A stretch of DNA of 64,000 nucleotides from Planctomycetota bacterium (GTDB lineage Bacteria > Planctomycetota > SZUA-567 > H5-PLA8), in assembly GCA_023150555.1 (NCBI GenBank), contig JAKLKQ010000012.1, positions 1 to 64,000 on the forward strand, written 5' to 3'. Position numbers and translations under genes: made by a program. The notes beneath the pieces were generated by a model. That model searched no databases. It saw only the letters and a program-made list of their open reading frames with translations, and was not told where the DNA came from. Below, one piece after another: positions 16,437-25,015 of this stretch; position 1 is the stretch's first letter; each line of letters opens with the position of its first letter.

Positions 16437-19213
16437 CGTGTTGTACTCCTTTGCTCGCCTCTACCCATCAGCCCCAGCAGGGCCGGCAGTACGATCATCG
16501 CACCGAAAAGCGCGCCCGAATACCCCAGAATCGCTGTCCAGCCGAAGGAGATCAGCCCGGTATAGCTGCCCCAGATCATCGATCCGAATCCGGCCAGTGT
16601 TGTCAGCGCGCACAGCAGGACGCCGCGGCCGGTCTCGGCGATCACATCCGAAAGGGCTGGGCGTCGGTCGGAATAGTAATCGTAAACGATGTACACTCCG
16701 TAGTCGATGCCCGACCCCACCAGCACGGGGAAGATCATCAGGTTGACGTAGTTGATCGCCAGGTCCCAGCCCATGCGCTGCGAGAGCGCCACCCCGGCGA
16801 GTACGAACAGCAGCCCGAAGCCCAGCGGCATCGCCGCCAGCAGAGCCCGCTTCGGGCCGCGAAACGCTACCAGCAGCATCACCACCACCAGGATCGTCAC
16901 CGCCCCCGAGATCCACTCCATGTCCCGGAAGAGGCTCTCCTTCAGTTCGAACCCTACCATCTTCGCCGCCGTCACCTGCGCGCTTCCCTGCGGCATGGGC
17001 GCTTCCAGCGTCGCCGCCAACTCATCGTAGAAGGGCTGGCGGAAGCCGCTGTCGCCCGGGAAGTAGTAGTCGCCCAGTTGCACATGATCCGTTTCCGGAT
17101 CGATCCGGGCACAGGATCCTAGCAGCGGCCCCAACGGCCCATTCAGGACGTTTCGCAGGGTCAGGATATTCGCCTCCTTAACCACTGCTGCGGTCTCGTC
17201 GAGATTCCCCAAAAAGGACTCGAACATGGCCTCGACGGCACCTTCGCGGGCCTTGGGCATGGCTTGGCGCGCGGCTTCGAGGAACCGCGCCTTGCATGCG
17301 GGCAGGTCCAGCGCACGCAGGGCGTCCAGGGTCTCGCGCTGCCTGCCGGGATCGGGGATGTAATCCAGCGCGCCGCCGCTGCCCTTCAGGTCGCCGCGTT
17401 CAAGGTACGGCGCCAGGCGCTTGCGGACCGTCACGGCGGCCTCGAAGGCCTGCGCCTCGTCGTCGCCTTCGGAGACGATGCGGATGTCGGCGAAGCCCTG
17501 GCCGAATTTCTTCGCCACGCGGTCGCGCAGGGGCGCTGCCTTGACGCGCAGCGAACGCAGGTTGCTGAACTCCGCGTCGAAGCGCACGCCCAGCACCGTG
17601 TCGGCGCCGGGGTCGGGCTCGAGGGCGATCAGGATGCCGCCAGCAATCAGGATGATGGCGCCTACAGCCAGTCCGGCCAATCCGCGGCGCTTCTCCTTGT
17701 GGAACCGCCCCAGCAGGACAGTCGTATGCCGGATGGGCGCCGCTACGTGCCCGCTGCCTTTTTCGCCGCCGGCCATCAATGCAGGGAATACGCAAAGCAT
17801 GAAGACGGCCGAAAGCAACATGCCGACTCCGGACAACAGACCCAATTCGGCCAGCCCGCGGAAGTGCGTCGTCGCAATGCCGAAGAAGGCCACCGCCGTC
17901 GTCATGCACGCGGCGAGGATCCCCGGCCCGCAGTTGCGCATCGTCCGGCGCAGCGCATCTTCGGTGCTGGCGTGCAGTTCCTCGCGCTGGTGGTGAAAGG
18001 TGCTGTAGAGGTGGATGCCGTAGTCGACGCCCATACCCAGCAGGATGCAGGGAAAGCCCGCGCCCAGCACGCCGATGGAGCCGTGGATCAGCGCCGCGGC
18101 GGTGAGCGTCCCTAAAAGAGCCAAGGTCATCGTCAGGCCAATGTGCACGGCCAGGCGGATGCGGCGAAAGACCAGCAGAAAAAGCAACAGCACGGAGATC
18201 ACCGACGAAGCCGTCGTCGAGAGAATGTCCCAGCGCAGGCTAGCCTCATTCTCCACTGCAATCGCGTGCATTCCGGTGTATCCGACGTCCAGCGGAGGAT
18301 CTTCGGGTTCGCCCTCGGCGCGCTCGCCGTAGGTCTCGGCCTTCAGCGCGACGGTAAGATTCGGTGCCGGATTGCGCGCGCGGAACGCGGTCTTGGCGCG
18401 GTTCTCGGCGCGCTGGCAAGCATCGAGCAAGGCGCGATTGAATGCTGGGTGGCTGGCGCTTAGAACGGGCCGCGAGAGCACCACCAGGGTGGTGCGGTCC
18501 TTCGAGAGGAAGTACTTGTCTGGATCGTCGTCGGCCAGGGTGCTGCCTCGCCGGCTAAGGCGGGCCTCCATCGCCTGCTCCTGGAGCCCATGCAGGTCGA
18601 GCGGATCAAGCTGCAGCTTCTTGCGCTCCGCGCCCGCCGGGTCCGCGTTGCGGTAGGCCTCCTTCCATGCCTCCATTCGCTCGGCCAGCTTCTGCGGTGT
18701 AAAGCGTTCGGCCAGAGCCTGGACCTCGTCCATTCCCAGTACGGCGTGAGGGAACTTGCGCGCAAGCTCCTTCAGCGATTCCTTCAGGCCCTCGCCGGCG
18801 CGGCATTCGACATGACGCATCCAAGGGCCTTCGGGCAGCTTGAGATCCACGCCCTCCAGGGCCGCGGCGTCCTCGGGCAGTGTGCCGACCTTGGCCAGTT
18901 CGGCGGTGAGCAAATCTGCGAAGGCCTTCAGTTCCTTGATCCGTTCGAGCTCCCCGGTTTCGGCCTTGCGCAGGGTGACGACGGCGGCCAACACGTCGCC
19001 GCCGAAGTCTTCGCTAAACTCGCGCATGATCTTGAAGCGCGTCAGGCGGTCGGAGACCTGGTTAAAAACGTTGCTGTCGAGGTGGCGTGCGACGTAAACG
19101 GAGCCGGGCACGCACGCCAAGGCCAACAGAGCCGAAGCCGCGAGCACACCCACGCGGTGCCGGGCGATGAACCCGCCCCAGCGTTCCAGACCGTTCTCGA
19201 CGAAATTGGTCAC
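16433..19213 (-). CDS. MMPL/RND-family transporter (HpnN-like)
   Basis: A 926-residue inner-membrane exporter with the duplicated RND plan: one helix (about 20-40), a large periplasmic loop, five helices (about 350-480), a helix near 515, a second periplasmic loop, and five helices to the end. Both halves carry the MMPL proton-relay motif G-x-x-x-D-Y (ILLGMGVDYGIHLY and LVGSGIDYGVYIVY). It most resembles hopanoid transporter HpnN and other lipid exporters. No hopanoid or aryl-polyene biosynthetic gene is nearby, so the substrate is unknown. GTG start. The order lipoprotein - MMPL - LolA-like on one strand suggests one lipid-trafficking operon. Confidence 0.9.
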   Translation of the reverse strand: MTNFVENGLERWGGFIARHRVGVLAASALLALACVPGSVYVARHLDSNVFNQVSDRLTRFKIMREFSEDFGGDVLAAVVTLRKAETGELERIKELKAFADLLTAELAKVGTLPEDAAALEGVDLKLPEGPWMRHVECRAGEGLKESLKELARKFPHAVLGMDEVQALAERFTPQKLAERMEAWKEAYRNADPAGAERKKLQLDPLDLHGLQEQAMEARLSRRGSTLADDDPDKYFLSKDRTTLVVLSRPVLSASHPAFNRALLDACQRAENRAKTAFRARNPAPNLTVALKAETYGERAEGEPEDPPLDVGYTGMHAIAVENEASLRWDILSTTASSVISVLLLFLLVFRRIRLAVHIGLTMTLALLGTLTAAALIHGSIGVLGAGFPCILLGMGVDYGIHLYSTFHHQREELHASTEDALRRTMRNCGPGILAACMTTAVAFFGIATTHFRGLAELGLLSGVGMLLSAVFMLCVFPALMAGGEKGSGHVAAPIRHTTVLLGRFHKEKRRGLAGLAVGAIILIAGGILIALEPDPGADTVLGVRFDAEFSNLRSLRVKAAPLRDRVAKKFGQGFADIRIVSEGDDEAQAFEAAVTVRKRLAPYLERGDLKGSGGALDYIPDPGRQRETLDALRALDLPACKARFLEAARQAMPKAREGAVEAMFESFLGNLDETAAVVKEANILTLRNVLNGPLGPLLGSCARIDPETDHVQLGDYYFPGDSGFRQPFYDELAATLEAPMPQGSAQVTAAKMVGFELKESLFRDMEWISGAVTILVVVMLLVAFRGPKRALLAAMPLGFGLLFVLAGVALSQRMGWDLAINYVNLMIFPVLVGSGIDYGVYIVYDYYSDRRPALSDVIAETGRGVLLCALTTLAGFGSMIWGSYTGLISFGWTAILGYSGALFGAMIVLPALLGLMGRGEQRSTTR

Positions 19214-19367
19214 AGGTGGCCTGCCTGCCGGATTCGAAACGTTACGGATTAAATGAAAGGACGCCGCAAAATCCTACTTTACGCAGAAATTGTCAACCGG
19301 GCGTGAACGAGACGCGCGGGCGATTCTTCTGGATTATGCCGAAAGTGACGTCGACGCCCGCAAGAGC

Positions 19368-20309
19368 CTAATCGAACAGGCCCTTCTCGCCGCTGAGACC
19401 TTCCTTGAGCTCCAGGACCTTCTGCCCGTCGGGCACGGTGATCTCGAAGCGCTGGGGCGGAATGGGCTGGTTCAGATGCAAAGCGCTGATGTCCATCTGC
19501 AGCGAGCGGTTGCCGTCCTCACTCACCAGCGTCACGGTGCCGGGGTGCGCGACCTGCTTCGGGCCGCTGGCGTCGTCGCCGGCCAGGGGCTCGGGGAAGC
19601 GGTAGTCGCCGTAGCGAATCACGCCCAAGGCCTGCCCGTTGGCGTTGAAGACCTCGATCTTGTCCGCCACCGGCTGCGTAGGAGAGATCCAGAAGCGGCG
19701 GGTGCACTTCTTGACCAGGATGCCGGGACGTTCGATGACGCTGACGACTTCCTGGTTGCCCTCAAGTTTCACGCGGCGCTCGATTGCCTTCGGCGACCAT
19801 GCGCGCGGAAAGAAAAGGTCATGGGCGTTGCCGACCTGGGCCAGCAAGGCCAGTTCATTGCCCGAGGCGGTCTGGACGTCTTCGCGGCTGCCGCGGTAGT
19901 AGCGGCCCTTGCGGGGCAGCATCAGTTCCACGGTGTCACCGCGGAAGGCCAAGTCCATGATAGTGGTCTCTTCGTACTTCAGGCGCAGGCGCAGATTGCC
20001 GTTGTTGTCGCCCAAGTAGGCGCCGTTGAGGTGGTAGTCCTTGCCCTTGACCTCGTCGCGCAGCACCACGTTGAGGCTCGAGGAGACGGTGTCGACGGCC
20101 TTGCGGCGCTCGTCCATCTGCTCCATGACTTTGAGCAGGGGAACACGGTTGGTGGCCACCGGCTGGGGCTCGGGGAGGCGCGCGTTGTACTGGGTGGCCG
20201 CACAGCCGCCCAGCCACACGCCCAGACCCGCGACCAGGGCGACGGTACGAAGGGTACGAGCCCACTCCAACCGGCCCGACCGGCAATGAACGATAGGCAT
20301 ATTGTTCAT
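19368..20309 (-). CDS. Outer-membrane-type lipoprotein upstream of the MMPL operon
   Basis: A 313-residue lipoprotein. Its signal sequence ends in the lipobox LGGC (VALVAGLGVWLGGCAATQYN). The mature part, beta-rich with strands such as 'LSLNVVLRDEVKGKDYHLNGAYLG' and 'NGNLRLRLKYEETTIMDLAFRGD', resembles the LolA/LolB-type or DUF4292 fold. It begins the minus-strand run leading to the MMPL and LolA-like genes, 154 bp upstream of the transporter. The ATG at 20309 was chosen over 20390 because AAAGGTG lies 5 nt upstream and the signal peptide fits. A LolB-like receptor role is inference. Confidence 0.75.
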   Translation of the reverse strand: MNNMPIVHCRSGRLEWARTLRTVALVAGLGVWLGGCAATQYNARLPEPQPVATNRVPLLKVMEQMDERRKAVDTVSSSLNVVLRDEVKGKDYHLNGAYLGDNNGNLRLRLKYEETTIMDLAFRGDTVELMLPRKGRYYRGSREDVQTASGNELALLAQVGNAHDLFFPRAWSPKAIERRVKLEGNQEVVSVIERPGILVKKCTRRFWISPTQPVADKIEVFNANGQALGVIRYGDYRFPEPLAGDDASGPKQVAHPGTVTLVSEDGNRSLQMDISALHLNQPIPPQRFEITVPDGQKVLELKEGLSGEKGLFD

Positions 20310-21050
20310 GAGCACCTTTCTTTTAACGCGGCACTCACCGCTTAGCAACCAATTAGAATCGGTGCTTTGGCTTCTACTTGGACGTGCCATGGGAATCGTC
20401 CATCATCCAAGCTTGGTGAAACCCTTTCCCCGGGCACAGATACAGCGTCCACATTTCTCCTTTAAAGGCTTTTATATGAACAGGTTGCAAGAGCAGCGCG
20501 TCACAGAAAAATGGTTCAATTTCAGCTCGCAGCGAAGCCCCTAGCCAGGACTCGGTGCACGAGGTGCGCTTCTTTGCCGCCGAAGGCGAACTTTTAGGGG
20601 AAGGAAAGGGGCGCATAGGATGAGCCCGGCGGTGGCGCATTATGCACGCGTGCACCGCGGCGGGTGGAACCTCCAGGCGCCGTTACCGGTGCCCCCTACC
20701 GGCCGTCGCTGGACGCCCAAGCCGGTCCCCGACCGGCCGATCTTCAGGCGTAAAGCACTATTGAACCTATCCCCTTCGCCACCGCCTTCGCAACTTTAGC
20801 GTGCGGAATTCCAGGCGTATTCCGCGCACGTGAGCACCCCCCCGCCGCCGACGCGACCGCATGCTGACCCCATATCTCGCACGATTCATGTCACGCACGA
20901 CGCGCGCGCGAAGTCGGATAGGTGAACGTGGACCGGGACGTCCCGTCCTTCTTCGAAGCAGTTCCGCAGACGGCGATCGGCGCCGCGCGGGAAGGCTTTT
21001 ATCCGGCTGGCGCTTGGTCGCGCATCGAGCGCAATAGAGGAGGACGGAGC
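20310..21050. other. 741-bp divergent spacer with several strong hairpins
   Basis: No convincing coding sequence on either strand. The left 200 bp are AT-richer than surroundings. The centre is GC-rich with stem-loops: GGCGCCG-ttac-CGGTGCC near 20677-20694, a perfect GCCGGTC-CCC-GACCGGC at 20721-20737, and GTGCGGAAT/ATTCCGCGCAC at 20801-20829. I found no SRP RNA, RNase P, tmRNA or 6S signature. It could hold an unrecognised structured RNA or long 5' leaders for the divergent lipoprotein and small secreted-protein genes. Confidence 0.45.
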
Positions 21051-21425
21051 ATGACCATCGAGAACGGGACGCTTTCGAACAGACGCCGCCGGAACTACTG
21101 GCCCGCGGTCGCCTTCGCGTCGCTGGTACTGAGCGCCTGGCTGGCGCTGGGCAGCGGCGGCCAGGAAGCCCGCGCGGACAATGGCGGCGCGGCGCAGGAC
21201 GGCATCATCGCGATGATGGGCATCAACGCCAACAACGAGCACCTCTACATCATCGACACCCGCACGCGCACGTTGATGATGTACGAGGTCCAGCCGCGCG
21301 CCGACTTCAAGCTGGTGGCCGCGCGAAGCTACGACCTGGACAACGCCTACGTAAACAAGGTGAGCGGAAAGTATCTGCCCTATAAGCAGGAAGGTTACGA
21401 GAAGGAAGTGGCCAAGAACAAATAA
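21051..21425 (+). CDS. Small exported protein of unknown function
   Basis: A 124-residue protein. An Arg-rich start (RRRRNYW) and one hydrophobic helix (PAVAFASLVLSAWLALG) give a signal peptide or anchor. The mature part contains 'IIAMMGINANNEHLYIIDTRTRTLMMYEVQ', reading like a single beta-propeller blade that reports a value, and ends Lys-rich. A strong AGAGGAGG site 7 nt upstream fixes the start; longer in-frame readings (from 20922) cross spacer DNA. A textbook terminator follows 25 bp after the stop, so it is a monocistronic, probably well-expressed unit. I do not recognise the family. Confidence 0.75.
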   Translation: MTIENGTLSNRRRRNYWPAVAFASLVLSAWLALGSGGQEARADNGGAAQDGIIAMMGINANNEHLYIIDTRTRTLMMYEVQPRADFKLVAARSYDLDNAYVNKVSGKYLPYKQEGYEKEVAKNK

Positions 21426-21450
21426 GCTCCGGCCAGACTGCGCAACACCC

Positions 21451-21481
21451 GACGCCCGCCCTCCGGCGGGCGTCTTTTTTT
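21451..21481 (+). terminator. Rho-independent terminator
   Basis: Perfect 10-bp stem GACGCCCGCC / GGCGGGCGTC (21451-21460 with 21465-21474), 4-nt loop, then seven T. It ends the small exported-protein transcript. Confidence 0.92.
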
Positions 21482-21506
21482 GCCTTCCGCCGGGCTTGCG
21501 TTACGG

Positions 21507-22328
21507 CTACAGCTTGATCTCGAGCAGGTCGCGGCCGGTGTGGACCTCGCCCTTGTAGGTCTCGCGGATGGTGGCACTCATCTTCTCGGCGGCGTTCTTG
21601 TCGCCGGCGATATCCTCCATCACGAAGTGCTTGGTGACGAGGCGTTTCACCCGGGCGTCGTTGCCGTACTTCGCGATCTCCGGAGGCGTTGCGTGCCAGC
21701 TGCCCCAGGGCTGCGTGGCGAGGAACTCCTTCGTGCCGCTGCATTCGATGGCGACCAGGTCCGCGCCCTTCGTCCATTCGACGAACTTCGGCGTGGGCTG
21801 GCCGTCGCCGCAGACGACGATCTTCTTGCCGTCGTCGGTCTCGACCTTGTACGCGAGCGCCAGGATGTTGCCGTGCGGGATCTGCATCGCGCTGACCTGG
21901 TAGCCGTCCTCCTTCAGGAAGACGCTGCCGGGCACGATGTCGGCGACCTCGGGATCGAGGCCGAACTCGGGCTTGTCGTGGCCCAGGCGAGACGCGATGT
22001 CGACCTCGTGCGGCGGGCGCACCAGTTTTTCGACGTAGTTTTTCGTGCCCTTGGGGCCCCAAATCTTCAGCACGTTTTTCCGCGCATAGACCCATCCGAC
22101 GAAGATGAAGTAGACGCTGTCGGCGGTGTGGTCGAAGTGCAGGTGCGTGTAGATCAGCCGGTCGACGGTGTGGGGCAGGATGCCGGCCTTCGCCAACTGC
22201 GTGCCGGCGTTGCGCCCACAGTCGAACATCAACACGCGCCCGCCGACTTTCACGATCTGCGCCGGACCCATGCGGTCGGGGTTGGTGCGCACCGCCCCGC
22301 TGCCGAGCAGTTGAAACGAGACGTCCAA
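21507..22328 (-). CDS. MBL-fold metallohydrolase (RNase Z/ElaC-like subgroup)
   Basis: A 273-residue metallo-beta-lactamase-fold hydrolase. The metal motif THLHFDHTAD at 61-70 supplies H62, H64, D66 and H67; later ligands are probably H157 (QIPHGN), D182 region (VVCGDGQPTP) and the His in TKHFV. The N-terminus (FQLLGSGAV, VLMFDCGRNAGTQL) fits the RNase Z/arylsulfatase-like branch, but the exosite arm of true tRNase Z is not evident, so it is more likely a general hydrolase. No signal peptide. It lies between two plus-strand transcription units and converges on the terminator at 21451. Confidence 0.88.
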   Translation of the reverse strand: MDVSFQLLGSGAVRTNPDRMGPAQIVKVGGRVLMFDCGRNAGTQLAKAGILPHTVDRLIYTHLHFDHTADSVYFIFVGWVYARKNVLKIWGPKGTKNYVEKLVRPPHEVDIASRLGHDKPEFGLDPEVADIVPGSVFLKEDGYQVSAMQIPHGNILALAYKVETDDGKKIVVCGDGQPTPKFVEWTKGADLVAIECSGTKEFLATQPWGSWHATPPEIAKYGNDARVKRLVTKHFVMEDIAGDKNAAEKMSATIRETYKGEVHTGRDLLEIKL

Positions 22329-22423
22329 GGTGCCTCCCTACGGAACCGGCGCGCGCTGGCGATTATAAGGTGCGGGGCCGAAGCAGGCGCCGGCGTCCGG
22401 CTGCCGGTCCCCGCGGAAGAAAA

Positions 22424-22515
22424 TGGCGGAGCGGGTGGGATTCGAACCCACGATACGGGTTACCCCGTATACACGCTTTCCAAGCGTGCTCCTTCAACCA
22501 CTCGGACACCGCTCC
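22424..22515 (-). tRNA. tRNA-Ser (anticodon GGA)
   Basis: Read on the minus strand: acceptor stem GGAGCGG/CCGCTCC, D arm TCCGAGTGG...GGA, anticodon arm CACGC-TTGGAAA-GCGTG with anticodon GGA, a long class-II variable arm (ATACGGG TTA CCCGTAT), and T arm GTGGG-TTCGAAT-CCCAC. Discriminator G is followed by an encoded CCA (22424-22426). The long variable arm and G73 fit serine. It reads UCC and UCU codons. No integrase or attachment-site duplication was seen next to it. Confidence 0.96.
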
Positions 22516-22676
22516 GTGGCAGGGAAGGAATCTACACAAACCCAGCGCAACTACAAGGAGACGCGCGCCGCCGGGCACGGAATCGCGCAGGCAGGAAGGG
22601 GTTGCATTCCAGGCGATGGCCATTAGACCTTTCTCTTCCCGCCGCCTGCGGCTTGTCACCTTATAAGGAGGTCCCC

Positions 22677-24017
22677 ATGCACGCGACGCGATACCCCATC
22701 CCGGCCGTCCTGATCCTGAGCCTGCTGCTGGGCTGCGCTCCGGCCGGCGCCGCCGACTTCTATGTCTCGGCGAACCTGGGCAAGGGCCGCAAGGGCACCA
22801 AGGACGCCCCGATCAAGGACATCGGCAACGTGCTGAAGGACCTCGCCGCCGGCGACACCATCCACGTCGCGCAGGGCGTCTACACCGGCATGAGCGACGC
22901 TGGCTGGGTGACCATCGAGGTACCCGTGAAGATCATCGGCGGCTACGACGACACCTTTTCCAAGCGCGACCCGTGGGGCGAACACCAGACGGTGCTCTCC
23001 GGCGACAACAAGTCCGCCAACTACAAGAACGAGATCCGCCTGCGCATCGATCTGAGCAAGTTCAACCGCGAGAAGAAGATGGAGTTCCACCGCGCGGGCA
23101 AGCCGACGGCCTACGAGGTCGTCGTCGACGGCATCATCGTCGACAACACCGGGCGCAACCGCTACACCGACGACAAGAAGCTGAAGATCGTGCGCAAGGC
23201 CAACCCCAAGAGCGGCGAGAACCCCACGCCCGACGGCCCCGGCCTGTCGGTGATGGCGCCCCTCTTCGGCACCGCGACGGTGCAGAACTGCGTCGTCGTC
23301 AACTGCGCGCCCACCGAAGGCGCCCTGACCGTGACCGGCAACGAAGGCAGCAAAGTCACGGTGAAGAACAACCTCGTCGTGAACAATACCGGCGTGGGCC
23401 TGTTCTGCCGCACGGCCTTCAACCCCACCGCGGATAAGGACGTCGCCGAATTCGAAGTCGCCAACAACACGGTGCTCTTTACCGAAAAGTACGACGCTTT
23501 CGGCGGCATCAACGGCCATGCCTTCAAGCTCGACGCGGCCGTCAAACTCAACGCGCAGTTCAACGTCTTCGCCTTCTCAGACCAGGCCGGCGTCTTCAAC
23601 GCGGCCAAGTCCAAGGTCAAGAAGCTCACGCTCGCCAACAACCTCGTCTGCGCCAACCAGCTCGCCGACATGGTCGAGATCGACACCAAGATGCCGGTGA
23701 AGGAATGGGAAGACAACGCGCAGGAACTCAGCCGCGAAAGCGAAGGCAACGTCGGCACGCTCTTCAAGGTCCCCGTCGCCGCAGACTGGCTGGGCGTATA
23801 CATGGCGCGCAACATCATCGACCGCAACGCCGCCGAGGCCGACGTGAAGGCCGAGAAGACCCGCATCAACGAGTGGCGCAGCATCCTGGGCCTGCCCCTG
23901 CAGGCCGCCGACCTGAATGTCGACTCGGACGTCTGGCTGCCCCAACTGCCGCTGGACCAGGCTTTGAAGGCCGGCGAGCAGATGTACCTCGAAAAGTACG
24001 GCTGCAAAAAGCCCTAG
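22677..24017 (+). CDS. Right-handed beta-helix lipoprotein (pectate-lyase-like fold)
   Basis: A 446-residue secreted protein with a probable lipobox (ILSLLLGC). It opens with the DUF1565-like box typical of surface beta-helix proteins (FYVSANLGKGRKGTKDAPIKDIGNVLKDLAAGDTIHVAQGVYTG). Parallel beta-helix coils follow, rich in Asn ladders and Val/Leu (VTVKNNLVVNNTGVGLFCRT, FEVANNTVLF, KLTLANNLVCANQ). Such folds bind or cleave polysaccharide; no lyase active-site pattern is clear, so activity is unknown. TAAGGAGGT just upstream makes this start secure over the longer open frame. Confidence 0.82.
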   Translation: MHATRYPIPAVLILSLLLGCAPAGAADFYVSANLGKGRKGTKDAPIKDIGNVLKDLAAGDTIHVAQGVYTGMSDAGWVTIEVPVKIIGGYDDTFSKRDPWGEHQTVLSGDNKSANYKNEIRLRIDLSKFNREKKMEFHRAGKPTAYEVVVDGIIVDNTGRNRYTDDKKLKIVRKANPKSGENPTPDGPGLSVMAPLFGTATVQNCVVVNCAPTEGALTVTGNEGSKVTVKNNLVVNNTGVGLFCRTAFNPTADKDVAEFEVANNTVLFTEKYDAFGGINGHAFKLDAAVKLNAQFNVFAFSDQAGVFNAAKSKVKKLTLANNLVCANQLADMVEIDTKMPVKEWEDNAQELSRESEGNVGTLFKVPVAADWLGVYMARNIIDRNAAEADVKAEKTRINEWRSILGLPLQAADLNVDSDVWLPQLPLDQALKAGEQMYLEKYGCKKP

Positions 24018-24109
24018 CAGCCCGCAGGCCATTTCAATTCCTCCAGGACTCCGCGACGGGGTATCATGGCGCCCGGAAACTTCACGGGCGCCAAAGGGAG
24101 GTATCGGGT

Positions 24110-24871
24110 ATGGCCAAGGGTTCTCTGCTTCCTGCGATGTGGGAGGTTCCGGAGAGCTTCCGCGAACGACTGGGCAAGGAAGCCGGCCGGCAGCGCGCCA
24201 TGTTCGACGGCGGACACCTGCTGCTGGTGCTGCACGCCCCGCCCGATGCCGACGACGACACGCGCGAGGGCCGCTTCTTCTGGCGCGCGCCCGGCGGCGA
24301 ATGGCGCAGCACCGCCTTCGGATCGGGCGTCGGCGCGCTGGCCAAGCATCTCGAAGAGTACCGCGAGCGCCTGGCCGTGCTGGAAGCCGGCGAGACGAAA
24401 GCCCTCAGCGCGAAAGCCTATTTCGACGTCCTGCGCGACCTGACGCCGCTCACCCGCGCCGCGCGCAACCTGCACAACACGCTCCAGCAGGCGCGCGAGC
24501 TGGTGAAAGAGGACCAAAACCTGATCGCCTTTCGCGACGAGGCCTACGGCCTGGACCGCGAGATCGAGTTGCTCTACTCGGACACCCGCAACGGACTCGA
24601 GTATTACCGCGCGCGCAAGGCCGAAGAACAGGCCGAACAGAGCCAGCAGATGGCACTGGCCGGCCATCGCCTGAACGTTCTGGCAGCGATGTTCTTCCCG
24701 CTGGCGACCATGGCCGCGCTGTTGGGCATGAACGTGCCGCATGGACTCGAAGGCGCCCAACCGCCGGGCGCCTTTTTGCTTGTCCTGCTGTTGGGACTCG
24801 GCCTCGGCTGGTTTGTGAAGAGCACCTTCATGGATCCCAAGCGCGACAAAGGGCCTCATGATGAGCCATAA
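24110..24871 (+). CDS. CorA-like divalent-cation transporter family protein
   Basis: A 253-residue protein with the CorA plan in short form. An acidic N-terminal alpha/beta region (about 1-80) and a long helical stalk (about 85-190: RNLHNTLQQARELVKEDQNLIAF) lead to two C-terminal membrane helices (about 190-210 and 219-238). The pore motif GMN follows the first one (LLGMNVPHG). A basic KRDK end faces the cytoplasm. It is shorter than typical CorA (about 315 residues) and the N-terminal domain is reduced. AAAGGGAGG lies upstream. Magnesium or cobalt transport is the family function; the shortened domain leaves this uncertain. Confidence 0.75.
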   Translation: MAKGSLLPAMWEVPESFRERLGKEAGRQRAMFDGGHLLLVLHAPPDADDDTREGRFFWRAPGGEWRSTAFGSGVGALAKHLEEYRERLAVLEAGETKALSAKAYFDVLRDLTPLTRAARNLHNTLQQARELVKEDQNLIAFRDEAYGLDREIELLYSDTRNGLEYYRARKAEEQAEQSQQMALAGHRLNVLAAMFFPLATMAALLGMNVPHGLEGAQPPGAFLLVLLLGLGLGWFVKSTFMDPKRDKGPHDEP

Positions 24872-24982
24872 TATTTGACGCCTCGGTACCAATGCATCGC
24901 CCCATCTATCCAATAACCAAAGACGCATGTTAGACTTACAGTTATTTTAGGCTTCTTTCGCTTTGTCAAAAAACGCCGGCGT

Positions 24983-25001
24983 AATCCGGTGTATCCGGAT
25001 T
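24983..25001. promoter_or_regulatory. Palindromic operator candidate before the GntR-family gene
   Basis: A perfect 7-bp inverted repeat, AATCCGG-TGTAT-CCGGATT, ending 14 nt before the regulator's start codon. Its size and position suit a dimeric winged-helix repressor, so autoregulation is likely. Binding is inferred. Confidence 0.5.
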
Positions 25002-25015
25002 CAGCGGGGGTGTGC

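Noticed and set aside
22424-22515. Integration site at the tRNA-Ser gene
   Set aside because: No integrase gene and no duplicated tRNA 3' end were found nearby; flanking genes have genome-like composition.
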